The position numbers and the translations under genes are program-made. This document shows positions 14,101 through 27,684 of a DNA stretch of 64,000 nt, piece after piece. Positions within the stretch are counted from its first letter, which is position 1; every line of letters begins with the position of its first letter. Source of the DNA: Puffinus mauretanicus (Eukaryota > Chordata > Aves > Procellariiformes > Procellariidae). The DNA lies in the NCBI GenBank assembly GCA_023333565.1, contig JAJKFH010001538.1, forward strand, positions 726,001-790,000. Direction: 5' to 3'. Below the pieces are notes generated by a model. It saw nothing but the letters and a program-made list of their open reading frames with translations. It was not told where the DNA came from and did no database searches.

Positions 14101-15639
14101 GCCTGGGAAATAACACGGGCATCTGCTGCAACTGGAATTTCCCAGGCAGGGCTGGGCTGGGGAGGGCAGAGGAGGAGGCAGAGCTGGCTGCGAAGGCAGT
14201 GACCCCCGTCCCCGCCGGCTCTCGGTGCAGTGCAGCACAGCAGCAGGGCTCGGGGGCCACTGCGGCACCATCGGCATCTGGGCTTTGGCCAAGGCGCTTC
14301 TCAACGCAGGGACTTTCTGCTCATCTTTCTAGTGACCAGCGCAGGAGCCTGCTGTTGAAGCGAGTGTTTGCTCCACGCTGTTGGCTCCGTCCCAGGGGCG
14401 GCTGCCTTCAGGATGGGCAGAAAGGGTACAACGCTAAATTTGGCAGGATGCCGTCAGCGGTGCCCCGTGCCCCGCACAGTGTCAGAGCTGCCAATTCCGA
14501 CCGCAACAGCAGTGTAAGGAGAGCCAGGCAAGCGGCGGGGAGGGCTGGGGGTGCAGGGAGGAGGTGCAGTCTCCCCACAGCTCCGAAACAAGGGTGACAT
14601 TCCCCTGAGCGAGAAAATGGAGCAGCATTTCCTAATATTCTTCATATCCTAACAACCCCAATGCCTTTCATCCAGGAAAGCCTGAGCCAAAGCCAAGGGC
14701 CAGGCTTTTTTTGAGATGCAGAAATGTTTGGCTATATCTTTCTTACTTTTCCTTTCTATTTTCAACATGTGGCCAAAATGGCAGGAAAAAATGTCATGTG
14801 GGCTGTTCAAACTCACAAAAAAAAGAATATTGAGATGCTAGGAAAGCCCAGAGTCTACCTGTGCTGTGTTGGGTGTGTTAGGAGCCATCCCCACTAGCTG
14901 CTGTTAACTGTGCTCAACTGGAATATGTTTTTATCAAAATGTCTGGGCTCGGTATACTTTCAGTTTGCACTGGCTGTCCAAATACACAGGCTCCATGTGA
15001 GCCAGGACTAAAAGTCTATTCTAAGCGAGCCTTAGATAACACAGCTTAAACACCACATCAAAGCACTCGTGGAGGCAGGCCAAGCTGTGAAGTCATCCCA
15101 CTCGCTGCTTTAACGCTGCAGCCAGCTAACACGCAGCAAGCCGCAGCTTCCACTCGCGGCACAGCCTGCACCCCCCGAGCCCACCGCTGGCTCCCCGGCA
15201 AGGCCAAGGCCCCGGCACAGAGCCAGCATCGGCATCAGGCACAAGCTTCAGTGAGGCGGCTCCTTGGGGAGATGGAGCCGCATTTTATCAGGCTGACAGT
15301 GCTCTTGAGAGCGCTTCGGCTTTTAAGGCCACGCTCTCCCCAGCCCGAAGCAGGGTGCCAGTGTTAACGCAGGCGTGCCCGGCGGAGCCCTGCGACAGCC
15401 ACCCGCCCGAGCCCCTTCTCTCCGGCTGCCCCAAGGGGAGGGCAGAGACCCCCATCCCCGCTGCCCGGGAGCACCCGCGAGCTGATCGGGGCCAGGGATT
15501 TTATTGCCTTCCCTGGGAGGGCACTGAAATAACCAGTGCTTGCCCAAAACGCCACGGACCGCAGGGATGGGAATGAGAAAAGCGAGTAAAAGAAAGACCG
15601 CTTTTTGTTGGGTTTGTTTCTCTGATCCTGCTGCGCCGC
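11126..15639. other. Non-coding flank
   Basis: Mostly GC-rich, with an AT-richer part at 11210-11640 and another at 14600-15060. Long overlapping frames on both strands at 12.2-14.6 kb lack any recognisable domain, and their codon use follows base composition. No RNA gene or mobile element seen. Confidence 0.6.
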
Positions 15640-16140
15640 TGTTTCCTGGGCAATGGGAGGCTCAACAGCAGCCCCCGCCCGCGGGGTTGGCCCCGTGGTC
15701 CAGGCAGCGCCGGCAGCCGCCCGCCCGCAGCTCCCGCCCGGCAGGTGACCGGCCCCGGGTGGCTCAGCTCGGGCGGGGTGGCTGCGACCGAGCATCGCCG
15801 CCCCCTTCCCACCCCCCCCCCGGCATCCTCCTGCCGCCGCTCCCGCCGCCGGGAGGCAGCTTTTCATCATCAGCTTTTTTTTTTATTATTATTATTATTT
15901 TATCCCTTTTCTCCCCTCGCTCGACACGGCAGAGCCGCAGCCGGGAGGACCGCGGAGCCGGCGGTAGGTGCGGGCGGGGGGCGCGGGCAGCGGCGGGGCG
16001 CGCACCCCGGGGCGATGCAAGCGGCGGCGGTGGCGGGGCTGAGCCCACCGGGCTGCCCACGCGTGCCCCCCGGTTCCCCACAGGATGCTCGTACATCCGC
16101 GGGGGCCAGAGTGAGGGGCCAGAGAGGGGGTTCGGGAGCG
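15640..16140 (+). promoter_or_regulatory. CpG island with a donor-like site; candidate alternative FGF1 first exon
   Basis: Dense CpG and GC-box-like sequence (GGGCGGGG near 15771, GCCGCCGCTCCCGCCGCC near 15833), with a T11/(ATT)n stretch at 15876-15902 in the middle. On the FGF1 strand a donor-like GCG|GTAGGTGC is found at 15963/15964, followed by G-rich early-intron-like sequence. Together these look like a CpG promoter with a short non-coding exon, about 19.7 kb upstream of the acceptor at 35668. Mammalian FGF1 has distant alternative first exons of this kind. A promoter for a different or divergent transcript is equally possible; no ARHGAP26 first-exon protein sequence was seen here. Confidence 0.45.
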
Positions 16141-19100
16141 CAGAGGTGGGCTGGGACGGGGGGAGAGGAAGCGGGTCCCTTCCCCAGGGGCAGTGTCAGG
16201 ATTTCAGGGGTGCTGCTCCCCACCTGACTTGGCCAAAAACCCCAAACCCTGCAAGTGGCTGCAGACGCTGCCCCCGGGAGAGGAAGGCTGCAAAAAAAAA
16301 AGGAGTATTATTTCAAATTGCAATCTCAAGATTACTGCAAATTAACCTAAAGCTTTGGACAGAAGCCCGGATCAGAATTTGAATCGGAATATAAAAAACA
16401 TTTTAAATTGCAAAACACAATATCTGGACCGTTAAAAAAAAAACAAATAGGAAGTTTGTTGAAGTGGCACAGCACTATAAAATGGCTCATTTTTGATGCA
16501 AAAAACTATGTTTCCTTAAAAAAAAAAAAGTCCTTGGGCCTACTCTAGCCAGACACCTACTGAAAATTTTCAGTCCTACTGAAAAATATTTTTTGACTTG
16601 CATAAGATTTGTAAGTTCAGATCTTACTAGAAGTAATCGTGCATAGCCAACCTCTGCTCTCTCTGACCTTTTCCTGCCCAAAGGGGTAAGTGCTGAGCAT
16701 CACCTCCTCCTCCTGCTCTGGAGCCATGGCTCCCCGGGCTGTTCCGGTGTCCCCATGTCCCAGCAGCATTTGGGATGGGTGGTTTCAATTGGGGCCATCC
16801 AAGCCAGCAGGGAGGGGTCAGGATCCAGGCTGGGAAATGCTGGTGAGGGAGGCAAGAAGAAAATGAGTAAGAACAGTGATTGAACAAGACAAGATGGAAG
16901 CAAGGTGAAATAAATTCCTTTTGTACCACTTACCTGGTTTCCTAGCCGGACAGCCAGCGACACCCTGCTCCGTGCCTGTGCCATTTGCACAGACGCACCC
17001 CGAGCTGGCTCAGCACCCCACTTTGGGCACGTGCCCCTTGCTTTGCCCAGGGGCTTTGGCGTCAGAGGCCGAGCACGGGGTGCAACGCACGCAGCCCAGG
17101 GTGCTGCTGCCATGTGGGTGGCACATCCGAAGGTACCTCAGGGTCTTGTGCATGAGCGGCCGCCCCCAGCCCTGCCCATCGCTCAGAGGTACCAGTACCC
17201 CCCAGTGCACCCCCGCAGCCTGTCAGCAGCCCTCTGGATGGCTGCTGCAGCCATCCCGGTGGGAGCATCATCTCGTCACCCCCCTGCTCCCGGGTTTGCT
17301 CCCTGCTCCAGTGAAAGCTGCGTGCGAGCACCCCAGCATCACCCCTGTCCCCACTGGCTCCTGAATCCGACACACCGGCTGGGAGATGGGCTGCTAACAG
17401 TGGTAACGGGGAGCTCAGGCACCTCTCAACCCCTGTGGCAATCGCCTCGGAGAGCGCATGAGATGTACGGGAAGATCTGCACAAACAGGGGTCTAAAGTT
17501 TAATCGGTTCCTAAGGGCAGGACCGGGCTCGGTGGCGATAAGGCAGCACAATGTGCGATTGTTCTCCCTGCAACACCGGGTCAGCCCCACTTCCTCCGGC
17601 CGCTGGAGCGGCCGCTCCGAGCACTCAGGATGTGCAGGAACATGCACTTTGGATTAGGGCTGGAGAGAGTTCGGGTCCACTGAGGTCTCCACTCAGACCC
17701 AGAGCTTTTCAAGTCCTTTGGATAAACTTTCCTTCTCAGCTCCACCCCAACCCAGGAGATAGACTTTCCCTCCCAAGCTCCCCAAATGACTTTGGCCTTC
17801 CTCCCACTCCTGAGACCTTGATCTTCCTCCCAACCGAGGCAGTTCATCATGCAGCTGGCTACGGCTCCTTCGACTTTATTCCCCATCAGCTGCATGGCTC
17901 GGCTCCTGCCCGCTGCTCCTCCAGCCAAAGCCTGCGGCGCCCAGGACCCCTGTCCTCGGGCACAGTGGCGATGGGGAGCTGTTAGCTCTGTGTCTCCCTG
18001 TGTCTGCTTTATCAGGGTTTTCTCCTTGGCTAAATGGCACGAACAAGCCAAGACACTGAGGGAGGTGGAAGGGGAGCAGCGGGCACGTGTGGGCCCGGGG
18101 AGCAGCAGGGGCTCAGCCATGCACAGCACCTGCTCCCGCCCAGCCGGGGCAATTAGAGCTTGCAGCAATTTGTCTTTATATTTGGCATCTTTGGTTTGGC
18201 TTAGATAGCAGTTAGCAGCTCAGAGCATAGTTGTAATGAGGAGTTAGGGCTAAGACACAAGGCCCATAAGGATAATAGCCGCAGCGGTTTTATTTCAGTC
18301 TCTCTCCTCTTATTTCAATGTGCTTGCAATGATGCACGCATAGAAGAGACCAAAACCAGAATTTCAAACACCTTCTTAAATTTGTTTTCTCCTTCGACGC
18401 CAAGTCAGAAATTAAAAAAATAACAGAACCTAGCACTTATAAAGGACCTTTCCCACTCCTCTGCACTCCCAGCTTTTCCTCCCTACTGGGGCTGTGTCTA
18501 CCTGTTGCAGGGAAAATTCCCAGGGTCATTTTGAAAGCGCCACTGCCCCTTCCCTGCAGAAATCAGCCTCCTTTCAGTTGGGTGCAGTTTTCACCAGCTC
18601 CTAGGAGCTGGATGTGGCCTTTAATTAGTGCAGGAACCCACCCAAACCGCAAATGCTTCCATCCATTTCTCAGCCAGCCCATATTTGCGTGAGCCACAGT
18701 CTGGGGGAGGAGGCTCGAAGAAGGGTTTTTAAGAGCCATTGCAATCCTGAACCGCAAGCACACACATTTCAACAGGAAATAAGCCTAGCTTTAGGGGACT
18801 AATTAGAGAAAGAAAGTTGTAACTTTTCAATGAGGAAGCAATCATCGATTTTTCTTTTAATGGTATAATAATTGCTAGCTGGTGGTTGAGTCAGTCCTGA
18901 TCTCGTCCTGCCTGTGGATCCCAGGCTGGCTGTGGGAGGCTCTGGCATTGCAGGGCTGCGTCCACTCTCGGGGCACCCACGACCACCCCTAAGACAAGGT
19001 TTGCTGCAGGTGCTGCTCGTGAGGGTGCCAGGGCGGCCGTGCACACCCTCAGCATCCCGTGCAGTAAAACCCCTCACCTGCGCTGCACCACCCACCCCTC

Positions 19101-19407
19101 AGCTCTGCGCACCCACGGGGACCGGGGGTTATTTCTTACTCACTTTGTCTGGCACTGGTCAGTCCTGGCATCTTCCCCTGGAGTTTTTTTGTTTGCAAAT
19201 ACTTGCCTCAATTTGCCATACTTGCAGGGTTGGAGGGTGCTGGGTGATTTTCCCCCGTACAGGACAGATACAGTTTTCTCGTGTTTGTTTGCCGTGGGAA
19301 GCGGCTGCGTAGCTCTCTGGGGTGAGGAGTGGTATTTGCTGCCCGCCTGGCCAGAGCCAGCACAGCCGGCAGCGGGGCAGGCTGGCAGCCTGGCTGTCCC
19401 ACCGAGA

Positions 19408-19451
19408 CCTGGCTGTTCGGTTCAGGCAGCCTGGCTGTTCGGTTCAGGCGG
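19408..19451. repeat. 22-base tandem duplication
   Basis: CCTGGCTGTTCGGTTCAGGC is repeated at 19408 and 19430 with a 22-base period; only one position of the 22 differs. Confidence 0.9.
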
Positions 19452-22400
19452 TTCGTGTGGTGCTGGGCCAGAGTCCGTCCATTTTCAGGCGCTTGGCAAA
19501 GGCTTTGGAGACTGGTGTGTGCCTGAGGAGGGTGATCGGTGGTGGATCATCCTGGGGGGCAGCTGGAACATCCTGTGTCCCATGCCCCACATCCCGCAGG
19601 CTCCAAATAAGACCATTGCCCGGCTCCTGTTACAATCTGGCAGCGTGCTCGGTTACGTACGAGAGACCTTCTTGGGGCCAGCTGACCCACTCTGTGTGCA
19701 CTGGAGATGCAGGTCCCAGCAGGACGGCACGAGCCCCTGCCCATGACTCCCAGCTCTCCTAGCAAACATCTGACGATGATTTAGGTGGAGGAGGAGGGGT
19801 GAAGAGGACCTTCTCCACCACCCACATCTTCAAAATGAACTGCAAGCACCCCTTTAAAAGAGCCAGATAAACCATGATTTTTTTTTTTTGCAGAACAGTG
19901 GATTTGGGCACACTGGTACGATTCAGCTAGCCTTCCCTAAGCCCAAATTTCTTGAGCCTCTGACCCTCACAGACCCCCTGGACTTGCCAGTTCCCAAATG
20001 CCTGGTGTCACCTTCTGCTGCAGCAGCAGCAGCAAACACCACCCACAGCCAGCGCAAACCTCTGCTGCGCTCGGGGTGCCAGCGATGGCAGAGCCCCGGA
20101 CTCGTGTCTGGGGAGGGGACGGTTGTCTCACCCCCCTGGGAGCAGCGGAGCACAAACGGCTCCGTCAGTGGGAGCACAGCACCGAGGAACGGTGCGGGGC
20201 ACGGCTGCTTGCAGCCACATCCCTGCACGCTGCTGCGGGGCTGCTGGCTGGAGGGTGAGGGGGCTGAGGAAATAAATACATGGGAGCACAGGCATATTAC
20301 AGAAACTCCTATTAGCTTTTGGCTTCTGCTTAGCAGGAAATAAGATTATCAAATGAGAGCTGCTGCCTCTCGGAGCCTGGCGTCGTTTCAGTGTGCAATC
20401 CATCACGAGAGGCCGTGGGAGCGGGGAAGAGCTGCAGGAAGGCGCAGGGAAGGTGGCTGGCGATGCCCTGACCCCTGGCAGCCCTGGACGTCCCCATCAG
20501 AGTGGGGGTGTCAGCCGCGCCCTATATTGTTTAAACACCAGTTTGGGGTAATTGCACAGTGACCTCTGAAAATACAGCTGGGTCTGCCTTCATCTAGCTT
20601 CTCAACTGCAGGAGCAGCACCTTCCTCCCCAGAACCGCAGGAATGCCAGATGCAGGAATGCCAAGTACATTCGCCCATTGCCTTAAACAACCCCACTTTA
20701 ATCATCCTTAATTTCATAACCCCCAAAATCACAGGAGTTTAGATGAGATGGATGTACCCCTTTCTAAATCAGGGTTCAGAAATAAGATGTTGCAAGGAAT
20801 TATGAGAAAGATGAGCGTTAACAACAGGTCAAACCAAACCTATCACCAGCTACAGATAAATTCCCAGAAGGCAAAGCCTGCCCATCACCGGGATCTCTGT
20901 AACCACAGCCTGCCCCAGCGCAGGCACAGGCTCAGCCCACCGGGAGAGTCACGGACACCAGGAATTTGCAATTGGAGTCGACCCGATGGAAGCATCTCCA
21001 CGTTTCGCAAGCAGGATGCCAGCAGAAAGCCAACGCGAGGGGCCCACGGGCATGGCCCTGAGCACGGGCAGAGCTGCAGGGGGGAGGTTCAAGGCTTTTC
21101 TGCCAGACAGCCCCAGACCTGAACGTTTTCAGACGAACCTACTGCCACCAGAAACGTGCTGAAGAACGATATACGCTGGGGCATATTTGCCCATGCAACT
21201 AAGAGAGACTACAACCAGGGCCTTGAGACGCATATTAGCACTTGCATTGTATCTTACAAACCCTTTTAGTAAACATTCCCTAAAGGAGAATATATATTCC
21301 AGGGGGGTGCCCGGTGAAGCCTGCCCTGACCCTCGCAGGCTGCTCTGGCACGGCTGAGTGGGTACCGATGAACACGGCGGGCAATGACTCGTGATGGGGG
21401 CATTTTTAGAAATCCTGTTTATATTTTCTGCCACTGCAGGACTGTAAGTGATTATCGTTTGGGCTGGAGGCCTGGCTGGGTTTGTCTTTCAAACGGCTCA
21501 CAATAGAAATCTCTTTGCAGAAGAATTTGTTGAAAACCAGTCCAGCGAGAGAGAGAGGGACTTTTGCTTTGTCATGGTATCTCTGCCCCGGCGTGTTGTG
21601 AATGCAGTAATCCTCCCTCTCTTCCCATTTGTAAAGAAGAAAGATGCCTGACTCAGTATTTCTCAGTAATGGCAGTTACTATTTTTTGCCTTGTTTCCAA
21701 CATCAGTGTCTGTTGTTTTAATGCTGTTGGAGAACAAAAGCAGACGCTGAAGCCTTGCAGAGCAGTTGCAGAAGCCATCAGTGACTTGCAGATTTTATAT
21801 ACTCTAAACGCTGTAAGTGTAACATGTTCAACACGGCGGGGCGGCACTGCCCTCCCGAGGGACGGGGACTCACGCTTCGTGCCTGGTCGGAGGCAGCAAT
21901 GGACTTCAGCCAGGGGAGAGGCAGAGGCAGGTCTGCAGGGTGCAGAGTACCACAAGCCCTTCTTTTCTTTCTAAAAGCTTGCTCACACACTAAGGAAAAC
22001 AGCATAACAAAAACGCTTCATTTTCCCAGCTGCTAAACGTGGCAGATAAAGGCTAACACAGGCCCTCAAAGAGTGCCATGGTTAATATTTATGAATTCCT
22101 TTCAAGAATAGCTAATACACAGCCAGTGCTAAATATTATTCTATTAACCCCAGCACAGCATCTTCACATGCATCCATGGTCCAGCTTAAAGCCTAACCTT
22201 TGTGTAATAAGGTAAGAAAACCCACTCTTCTGGGTCTTAACTAACTCAAAAGTGAATTCAGAAGAGCCCCCTTTCCCCTTCTCTTTGTGCTTTCCCAAAC
22301 CTCCGGGTCTGACCTTTCCCAGGATGAGACAGAGGCACTTTAAGAGGAATGAAATCACCCCAGAAAACGGCATCCTCCGGAGTGGGGCCAGCAGAGAAAG

Positions 22401-22880
22401 AAAGATAAAAATGAGAGGAGAGCAGAGGGAAAAAACAGTGATTAAAGTGATCTGGTGACCGAAATAACACTGCACACAGGGTCGCTTACTGATGTGAAAA
22501 AGGCAGCTATTCCTGAAAGCTGGAAACCTGAGGAGCATAGAAGGGAATCCATCACACTGAGCAAGAGATCCTGGAGCTCCCTGCAGCCGCGGGGCACCGC
22601 TCCACCGCCCAGTGCCGGGCTTTAACACACAAGGCAATAATTACGGTCACTGAGCAATTACCATCTTCCTCCTTCAAGCCCAGGTGTATAAGCTGCCACG
22701 CTCTGCCCAGCCACAGGGCACAGCCCAGCTCCCTGCCACGGCTCACCCTCGCAGCCTGTGGGTTTGGCATGAGAGCAGCAAACCCTCCCGGCTACGCACC
22801 TCTGCTGCAGAACGTTCGGCTGGAAAAATCATGCAAAGCTGCTCCGACCTGCTACCTTGCACAGTCTCCCTGCAGCACCC

Positions 22881-22991
22881 CTTGCCAAGGTACGTGCTGC
22901 CTTACTAGGGTGCGCACCCCCTTACCAGGGTGCCTGCTGCCTGCGTACCCCCTTACCAGGGTGTGCACCCCTTTAGCAGGGTTCATGCTGC
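22881..22991. repeat. 20-base minisatellite with alternating (40-base) higher-order pattern
   Basis: Five units begin CTTRCCAGGGT-like at 22881, 22901, 22921, 22952 and 22972. Unit tails alternate between GTGCTGC-type (units 1, 3, 5) and GCACCCC-type (units 2, 4). An 11-base insert (22941-22951) interrupts the register once. Confidence 0.85.
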
Positions 22992-25900
22992 CCCTGCATC
23001 CCAAACCCATTCCATTGCCCAGGGAAAGCACGCGGAGCGAGCAGGCTGCCCAGGGATGGACCAAGCAGACATCTCGTAGGCAGCATTTCCAAGCCCGAGG
23101 CATCCGAGCCCGAGAGCTAACCCTGAGGACAAAGATTAGAAAAGAGGCAGAAAAGGGCTTTCCTCACGAATCGTTTTGCAGGGTGCAGGAGCCGGGCTGG
23201 CTGCTGTGCCCAGGGTGCCAGCCCCAGCCACTGACTCACAGCGTGACATCCAAAACCCTTTTGTCCCCTTCAGACTCATTTCTGGAGTGGTGGTGTCCTC
23301 TCCAAGTCATCCCCCCCAAAGATTTGCACTTTGCCCACAACAGTCTAGACACACAGTTCATAAATGACTCATGGCTTTCTTATGCTCATAAAGTCTGTCC
23401 TTGCTTCTGGCTCTTAATTTAGATCTGTGCTTCAAGAGCCGAAATCTGGGCGTCAGTCTTGACCTCGGATCTTTTCTTCCCACGTCTCTGGAGTTAGTAA
23501 ACCTGCCTGTCCCACCTGCAGACGGGCCCTGCCAGCACTCGCCCGTGCAGGGACCTTATTTCTGCAGAAAGCCTGAGCTCGCTGTCAGCACCTCCCAGAG
23601 CAGCTCTCACCGCTGCCCTTTGCAAGCCGGAGGCCATGGCTGGATGGCTTCTCCTCCAGAGATGTCCTCGGGCATCCCCAGTGCTGCTCAGGGACAACCT
23701 TCCTGGTGCCCAGCACCACCCAAGCCCTTCCTCGCTGAGCTCACACCTCCTCCTCCTCCACCCACATGTTCCTCTGCATAGACAGGGCTGCAGGGAGAGC
23801 TGCTCTCCTCCCAGCACCGTGAGACAACTCTCCTGTACCCTTCCCTGGGTCCTGCGAGATGCACCAACCACCCCGAGGTGGAGCCAGCCCCGGGGGTGGC
23901 CCATGCAAGGTGCACAGTCGCCCTTATGGGCGCAGCTCCCACCCAGGGTTTGCAGGCAGGCAGCTCGCCCAGCCTGCAAGCCAACCTTCGGGGCACGGTC
24001 ACCCTCATTTGCTCAGGGTGGCCCCTGAATTGCACGCCGAGCCTGTCTGATCTGTGCTCAGGTCACAGAACAAGAGCAGGAGCCCCGAGCGAGTTATTTC
24101 ACCGTTTGCTCTCATCCCGTGCTGCCCGGGCGGACAGGAGGGGGAGATCTTTACCGTGACAAATCCAGTCTGTGCAGCAGCAGATGAACTCCAGATCCAA
24201 GCCGTTTGCTTGTACCAGAGACGCTCTGCATGCCATAAAGCCCCCTGAAAATTATGCTGATCACTGGAGCTCAGTGCCAGACGTGGCTGCTTTCTGCAGG
24301 TCTCCCCTGCCACACGCTGCCTGGGTCAGTCACACACGCGCGGCCATGGGCGCAGGCGACCTTCTGCATCCCTGCACCATCCAAGCAGGAGATGGACCAC
24401 CCTGTCCCCTCCATGTGTTTCCAAGCCCCCCCCAGACCTTGCGCAGGGCCGTTCCCATAGCCGTGGCCTGGCAGCTCCCCAAAGCTGCCCTGCCTTTCAC
24501 CCACTCTGATTATTTTTTTCCCCAGAGAGGTCACTCGTTAATTCTCTTAACAGCTGCACATCCTCGCAGGGCATGTTTATGTTATACAGAAGACTACTAT
24601 TCAATTGGGTACATTTTCCACTGGAATTTCCATCTCATTTTATATTTGAGTTTCAATTGCAGGTCAAATCTTGGACATAAAAATACAAGTATTTAACATC
24701 AAGTAAAACACTCTCCCTTCCCCTTCCTTAATATTCCCTTTGCTGCGGGGTGTTCTAAAAAGCTTCCAACTGATGGGAAGAACTTACTAACTGCCGGACT
24801 ATAAATGGGGGTTTTGTAGCTCACACCTAATCTGGTGCGATGCGATTCTCCGTGGGTGCACATGTGTGGGTGCCACACAAACTGCAGCCAGTGCAGGCAG
24901 TCAGGGGATGCTCATTCACTCCCTGGGGACCCTGCACGGGGGCTGAATGCGTGGCTCCTGAGTAAGAAAAAGATAAAAACCCATTGGGGTCCCAGCCTGC
25001 ATCCCCAGGCAGGGACGGCAGCTGCTGTTCCCCAAACCATGGAGCTGGCACGTGGCGGTTCGGTCCCATCGCCTGAGCCCGGCTGCACCCATCGCCCCTC
25101 TCCAGGCTGGCTGCTGCGTGCCCAGGGCTTCTGAGAGCGGCTGCCTTCGGGGCGCCGAGCTGGAGCTTCGCCTTGGGGCTCACTGACCGGCTCCTGCTGA
25201 CCGGGGCGGGCAGCTGGCAACATCAGGCGCTTTGGGGTTGTCATCGTGTGCGAGCGCAGTTTGGATCAGCCCTTTCCTGCCCACGTAGCCCTGTGGATAG
25301 CGGATGTTTGTGCCCTAAGACCGGCCAGGTTTCAAAGGGGAAAGCTGTGTATACCGGGGAGTAATTTTTAAAAATTCGACTAGGACAAGCATCTTATGAA
25401 TGGCACTGGGATGGAGACACTCCATAAACATGTAAAACATTAACATTGGCATTCAAAGTCCCTGCAGCCTGCTCCTGGCACTCCGGTTATTCCGGGGCTG
25501 CGAGCAGCCCCCATGCCCAGCCACTGTCGTGGTGCAGCAGGGCTGGCAGGGCTCACATCCCACAGGAGCTACGAGGCTGCCTTTTTTGTCCCAGTTTGGG
25601 TTTTTTTTCCACTTAGACGGTCCAGGGCATCTTTCTGCCTCTCATCATCACTGGCATCCTCGGTTGCATCCCTGTGGGCCAGCCTGACCCCGTGGCTTTC
25701 CCCAAAACCAGCTGTGGAAACACAGGGCACGACAAACATCCCCGTGTCTCTAGACCGCCCACGCGGGAGCTGGAAATAAACAGCGTGGGTGTCATCTCCG
25801 TGGACAGCACTCTGCGAAGAGCTCTGCTACAGCAGCTGAGTTTCATCAGGTAGTTAAAATTGCAGACTTCTCTCCTGCGACATGCTTTTTATGGTGGTTT

Positions 25901-26399
25901 CTTGTTTACGGAGATGAGAAAGGGTAGAAGAGCCTTCAAAAAAATATCCCCTTGCCTCTGAGGGTACTGTTATGGAAACCCGCGGCAGCGTCCGAGGCAG
26001 GGCACTGTTTTCCTTGGAGCGGTGCAGGAGCGGCTGCCCGCTCCTGCCTGCTGACACGCAGCCTGCGGTCACGCTGCCTTCTTCACAGATGTGACGGCAA
26101 GGACCAAGTTGGTGCCCACCTCTTTATGGACGCAGGTGCCTCGGTATGCCCGTCTGGGACACGGAGGACCAGAATTAGGGCTGTATCTTCTACCAAGGTC
26201 TGGCACATCCCGGCATGTGATTCATGCTCCTTTCTAGGCTGGAAACGAGGATGGCAAAAGGACAGCCCAGTGTCCATGGGCCCCCAGAGCCGCCCACTGC
26301 CTTCAGCTGAGAACTCCCCGATTTTTGCCTAAAGACCATGGGTCAAAGAAGCGACCTGTCTGGCTCTACAGACAGCAAGAGGTGGAGATGCACAGCTTC

Positions 26400-26890
26400 T
26401 TTTGCTAGTTTACTCCGGTGGCTAGTTATCCATGGCTAATTATTCCGTGTTTTTTTGCTGAGCCACTCATCTGCACTTAAGAAGATTCAGCTTTGAGCTT
26501 GCCTTACTCTGATCTTTCATTTGAAACTCTCCTTGCATGCTCTTATGCACTGCAGTTTTACACTGGAAGGCATTTTCTCCAGCCCTAAAGTCACGCAGAT
26601 AAGATAATTATTATTTATTGGAGGATTTTCCTGGTAATAGCAATTATTATCTCAAGCTTTTGTCGCACTGTTAAGTTATTGAGCAACAATGTGCACAGGA
26701 AAACACAGCCCAAGCTGTTTACTCAGGCAGCTCAGAGGAAAAACAGGCATTAGCATCCATAGCTACTAGATGCTAAATTTAAAATAAGATATCGAGCAGC
26801 AGAATTAAGAATTCTTCCAGCCTGTTTTTCTTAGAACTTAACAAGACAAGCTATATAGTCCTTATACAAATATTTCAGAATGAACATAAT
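26400..26890. promoter_or_regulatory. AT-rich block with tandem GATA sites; candidate conserved element
   Basis: Balanced, AT-rich, repeat-free sequence between GC-rich flanks. AGATAAGATAATTA at 26597-26610 contains two GATA sites in tandem overlapping a TAATTA. Further AT-rich homeodomain-like cores occur at 26436-26442 and 26640-26650. Conservation cannot be assessed from one sequence. Confidence 0.25.
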
Positions 26891-27684
26891 TAACTCTCTG
26901 CACATTTTCAGCGTAGTAAACCACTGCTGAGCTTATGGTGAACCCAGAAACCAAGTGATTTTCCTTGGAACAACCGAGACTGAGACATTGCTGGAGGAAG
27001 TTTGATTTCTGAGTGATGATACGTCTACCGATGGTTAACCACGAGGATGGATGTGGGGTTTCACTTGGCCTGGAGATGAAACCCTCAATTCCAGCATCCT
27101 CTGCTTCTTTGGGGAAGGACATGGTATAAAGTCTGAACCCAAACTCAAATCCCAGTTTTGAAGCCTGAGCCAGCCCTTGATTGAGCTTGGCCACCCTTCA
27201 GAGGGCCAGCTGCAGGAAGTGTTCCGTCTGACACCACGCGAAAATTCCTGCTTTTCGCTCCTAATTCAAGCCTCATGCCTTATTAGCAACAGCACGTTGA
27301 GATTTCGGACCCATCTGAGCGCTGAGAGATTGGCTGAGCAAGAGGAGCAGTGACCGGGCACGTACCTGAAACAGGGGCATCAGGAGGAGGTTTTGCTTGG
27401 GATGGGACCAGGGCTCAGCAGGGACTTGGTACAACAGGAGAATCAGATCAGCCCCTTGGCGTAAGAGCATTGCATAGAGTGAAATTTTGGGGCTAGAATC
27501 ATTTTGTGTCAGCTGCTGGTTTTACGAGGCAGAGCTGGCCTGCAAACAGAGCAGCTCCCCGCTGCAAGCAGCCACGCGTTTGCGTCTCCCATATCGAAAT
27601 GCTCCAAGAGACAGAGAGAAGGGAGGAGAGCTGGAGAAAAGCACCCATAACCAGAGCAGCAAAACAAAGCCCTGAGGAGCCTGC

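Noticed and set aside
15540..16382. Plus-strand open frame of 280 residues over the CpG island
   Set aside because: Runs through homopolymer C and T tracts and a probable splice donor; Pro/Arg/Gly-rich chance frame.
26862..27194. Minus-strand 110-residue frame in non-GC-rich DNA
   Set aside because: Its openness in mixed composition made me look twice, and part of the DNA vaguely resembles old amniote repeats, but I could not match it to any family or protein.
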